NCBI GenBank assembly: GCA_011009095.1
Contig: VTPC01090562.1
Span: 1 to 64,000 of the forward strand
Direction of reading: 5' to 3'
Source: Ignelater luminosus
Lineage: Eukaryota > Arthropoda > Insecta > Coleoptera > Elateridae
DNA: 64,000 nt
Part shown: positions 61,176 through 64,000 of the stretch, piece by piece
Numbering within the stretch: the stretch's first letter is position 1
Layout: each line of letters starts with the position of its first letter
The notes under the pieces: model-generated
What the model was told of the DNA's origin: nothing
Database searches by the model: none
What the model saw: the letters and a program-made list of their open reading frames with translations, nothing else
Made by a program: the position numbers and the translations under genes

Positions 61176-63014
61176 TGTTATTACTCTATATTCCGTGTCC
61201 ACTACAAATGACTCCGTAGTATTCAACTAACGCAATTTTCATTGCACTTGCTAGGCATGTACCGATCTCTGTAGTTTTACATAAAACTTTAACGTATTAA
61301 CAAAACAAAACGGACAAGGAAATCGAAATCGTGTTCAAATCATTGTCAAAATTATTCCTTCGGTGTGACTAAATCTTTAACAATATGCCCTCGTATAATT
61401 TTATATTCTTTTTATACAACTTTTGTTTTTATCAAATTACTTTGTCGTTTTTCATCATACATTGATTTTATTTGCATAGGTGAAGAAGAAAACAATCGAC
61501 GAGCTTTGACGTGGACTACTAAAAAAATATCATGGATGGATGTCGGGATGGAAGGTGGGATTTTATTTGTTTGAAGGTATCTGTAGGAGTTTAGAGCAAG
61601 TTGTAGGTTATTTTTATTGTAAATCGCAATTTTTAAAATCTAAATATTGAAGAAGAGGAAGAAAAAGGCGAAGATGCCATTTTGAGTCTTAGGAATATAC
61701 TTTTCAAATTGTTTCGATTCTTCTGTTGTGTTCTTTTGCTCATTGAAAATAGTTCATTTAACAAGAGCAACAATAGTTTATGAAATTGCTTGTAAAGGAT
61801 TAGTCGTTTTCATTCTGACTCGCACTGTGTAGTACTAAAATCCAGCTCTAACACGGGAATATAATGCTCTCCCATGTTGATGGGTCAGCAGCTACACGCA
61901 TTCTTAAACTCGGAATGCTGGCTAGTTAATAATGCATTAATTTGCAAGTATGGTTGTAGTACTCTTTTGTGTGAATGTGAAACAAGTAGCAAAAAGGAGA
62001 AAAGAGTCGTAGTTTTGTTTAACATATTATTTGTTACTTGACTTGTTTAAATATTATGGTTATACTTTGAAAATACCTTGTAAGTGTAACAAGATAAATA
62101 TTTATTGTTTTTATTATTAAATACAATAATAGGAGTACATTCACTTTTCTTGTTCTAAAATTTCTAGTTATTGTTAACAAATTTTCCGCCATTAACATAA
62201 TTAAATTAGATGAAATCACATAAAATATTAATATTTTATGCAAACATTATAATTAAAGCCTTGAATAAGCTAGGTTTTCAACAAATCTTTAATTATTGAC
62301 GGTAAATAAATATCTTTCATAATTGCATAATTGACGATTTTTAAATTTTAAAGTGAAATGTTTTCTTAATGCCATGTTGTTCGAAAGGCTAACATTTTTC
62401 TATTATCACTTGAATTTCCGCCAAATTAGGTTTTGAAAACACGCAAGACATACAGTCTAGGTTTTAATATCATGTAATAGGAATGAAACGTTGGAATGCG
62501 TCATAAGCTGTGGAATGTGCTTTGACTTCACCTGTATGAAACGAGAGCGTTGATCGGATTCCAAATATATCAACCTGATAACGAGTTCTACAAAATAACT
62601 GTTGTTGGCATGTTCTAAACTTTTACAGCTGCAAGAAAACTAACAAACATTAAATTACTTTACCCGAATGATAACGGAATACTCTAAAACAAGGAAAAAA
62701 GCGTTTCTTGTACGAAATAATAATGATTAGAAAATGAACGTGTATATGTTACGCCGAATTTACGGAAATGCATAATACACGTATTGCGCAATATTTGGTC
62801 TAGTTTATGAAATTGGCAATGCCCTTGCTCATTTCGTGAAAATATACAAAATATTGCTTATTATACGAATTCGGCAAATAATTCTTTGCTTTTTACGCGC
62901 ATTGAGCATAATCCAGAATGAAAGGTTATGTTTGTTTTTTAGTCATGTTTTAGTGCGCTGTGATAAACGTTGATAGTGTGTTTTTGTTCTGTTTTGTTTT
63001 AAAAAATATATAAT
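61176..63014. other. Stretch without a supported gene
   Basis: AT-rich. The last 260 bp may be the 5' part of the integrase element that follows: tgttacgccgaatt at 62747 is a possible terminus, since TGT starts are common in that group. This is speculative. Confidence 0.35.
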
Positions 63015-64000
63015 ATGGCTCAAATAGCAATAATAGATAATAAGAAAACTGTGTTATGGACTGAGGATTTTGAAAATGAAGTAATACAGATTTTAAGGGC
63101 AATACATGAGAAGCAACCCAATATTAATAAAAATCGTCAATTTTATCACATCAAAAGTTCGTTTAATTTAACAAACCTAGCAGGAGTAACAAAAGTATGC
63201 CGTATTAAAGATAACATGATTATGACAACTAGGAATCACGCAATTAACGTTATTCGAGATTTGCACGTAGCTTGTGGTCATAAGGGGGAGAAGAAAACGT
63301 ATAAAAAAGTAGCAGAACATTATGCAAATATTCCGATGTCTATGATTAAAAGATATATAGAGCAGTGCTAACGTTGTACAGAGAAAAGTAAGAAAATTAC
63401 ACAAGCTAGTATTGTAGTTCGTCTTATAGTTACCCAGGATTTGAACCAAAGAGCACAGATGGATTTATTTGATTTTCAAAGTTTACCTGACGGTCCATAC
63501 AGGTATATACTGCATTATACAGAACATTTAACAAAATTTAGTTTATTGCAACCTTTGACTTCTAAGCGAGCAGATGAAGTGGCGAAAGAGTTATTCAACA
63601 TCTTTTCTGATTTCGGGGCACCTCATGTATTACAATCTGATAATGGCAGAGAATTTACTACAAATATCATAAAAGAATTAGGAGTTTTTTGGCAAGACTT
63701 GGTCTTTGTAAATGGCAGACCTAGACATCCTCAAAGTCAAGGCTGTGTGGAAAGAAGTAATGCCAGTGTAAAAGATTCATTAATAGCATGGATGTGTGAT
63801 AACAAGACTTCATCGTGGTCTACAGGCTTAAAATATGTTCAGTGGGCAATAAACACGAGCTATCTCGAAGCCATTAAAATGCAGCCTTATAAAGCTATGT
63901 TTGGGCAAATTCCAAAGCTTGGGTTACGCTCTAAAGTGCCAGAAGAGTTTCTGGAAGCGATCTCTAATGAAATATTAGAAGAAGACGTGGAAAGATTACT
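63015..64000 (+). mobile_element. Fossil integrase gene (Ginger/KRBA2 or LTR kin), runs off window
   Basis: The order of parts is an N-terminal segment starting MAQIAIIDNKKTVLWTEDFE; an HHCC zinc-binding domain (DLHVACGHKGEKKTYKK); then a DDE integrase core with MDLFDFQSLPDGPY, LQSDNGREF and GCVERSNASVKDS; and WAINTSYLEAIKMQPYKAMF after it. The pattern matches the KRBA2/GIN-like integrases derived from Ginger DNA transposons or from Gypsy-type LTR elements. No reverse transcriptase, gag or LTR is visible here, which favours Ginger, but the 3' part lies outside the window. The copy appears broken about once in the visible part, so it is relatively young or under weak constraint. Confidence 0.75.

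Noticed and set aside
1-64000. CRISPR arrays, operons, ribosome binding sites, riboswitches
   Set aside because: The sequence is eukaryotic; no regularly spaced identical repeats or prokaryotic gene organisation is present.

Overview
The window is AT-rich nuclear DNA from an animal, almost certainly an insect. The signs are spliced genes with GT-AG introns, a eukaryotic tRNA-Ser with no encoded CCA, irritans-type mariner transposons, tRNA-derived SINEs, and a CCTAA-like array resembling the insect telomere motif. Protein-coding density is very low. Most of the 64 kb is intron or intergenic sequence filled with short inverted-repeat DNA transposons.

Layout. 1-5570: no confident gene exon, but a palindromic repeat, a hAT-type MITE and a decayed LINE on the minus strand. 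5571-10581: the 3' eight coding exons (673 codons and a stop) of a plus-strand cyclophilin of the Moca-cyp/PPIG/NKTR type. The cyclophilin domain itself must lie upstream of the window. The last intron carries a hAT-like element with a second one inside it. 10600-18600: MITE-rich, including a three-level nest of elements at 14770-16076 and a MADF-domain fragment. 18674-18755: tRNA-Ser(TGA), minus strand. 22653-22719: a candidate first coding exon encoding a signal peptide and ending in a splice donor, which may head a gene with a very long first intron. 28342-39554: two copies of one tRNA-derived SINE, a large palindrome, and two Himar-like mariners. One mariner is interrupted by a 400-N assembly gap that the protein reading frame suggests should be only about 18 bp. 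54601-56620: a long palindrome followed by a GC-rich foldback element made of minisatellites around a telomere-like array. 58371-61175: two adjacent inverted-repeat elements. The first is a giant palindrome that carries one transposase fragment in its centre and duplicate C-terminal pieces in its arms. 63015-64000: a fossil integrase gene of Ginger/KRBA2 or LTR kin, running off the window.

The host genes seen are the splicing-associated cyclophilin, the tRNA and possibly the start of one secreted or membrane protein; they form no operon or pathway. The notable biology is the transposon ecology: several unrelated elements share the same TACAGGGTG-like ends with TA flanks, and elements repeatedly insert into each other. 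All identifications come from reading the sequence by eye; no database search was run.
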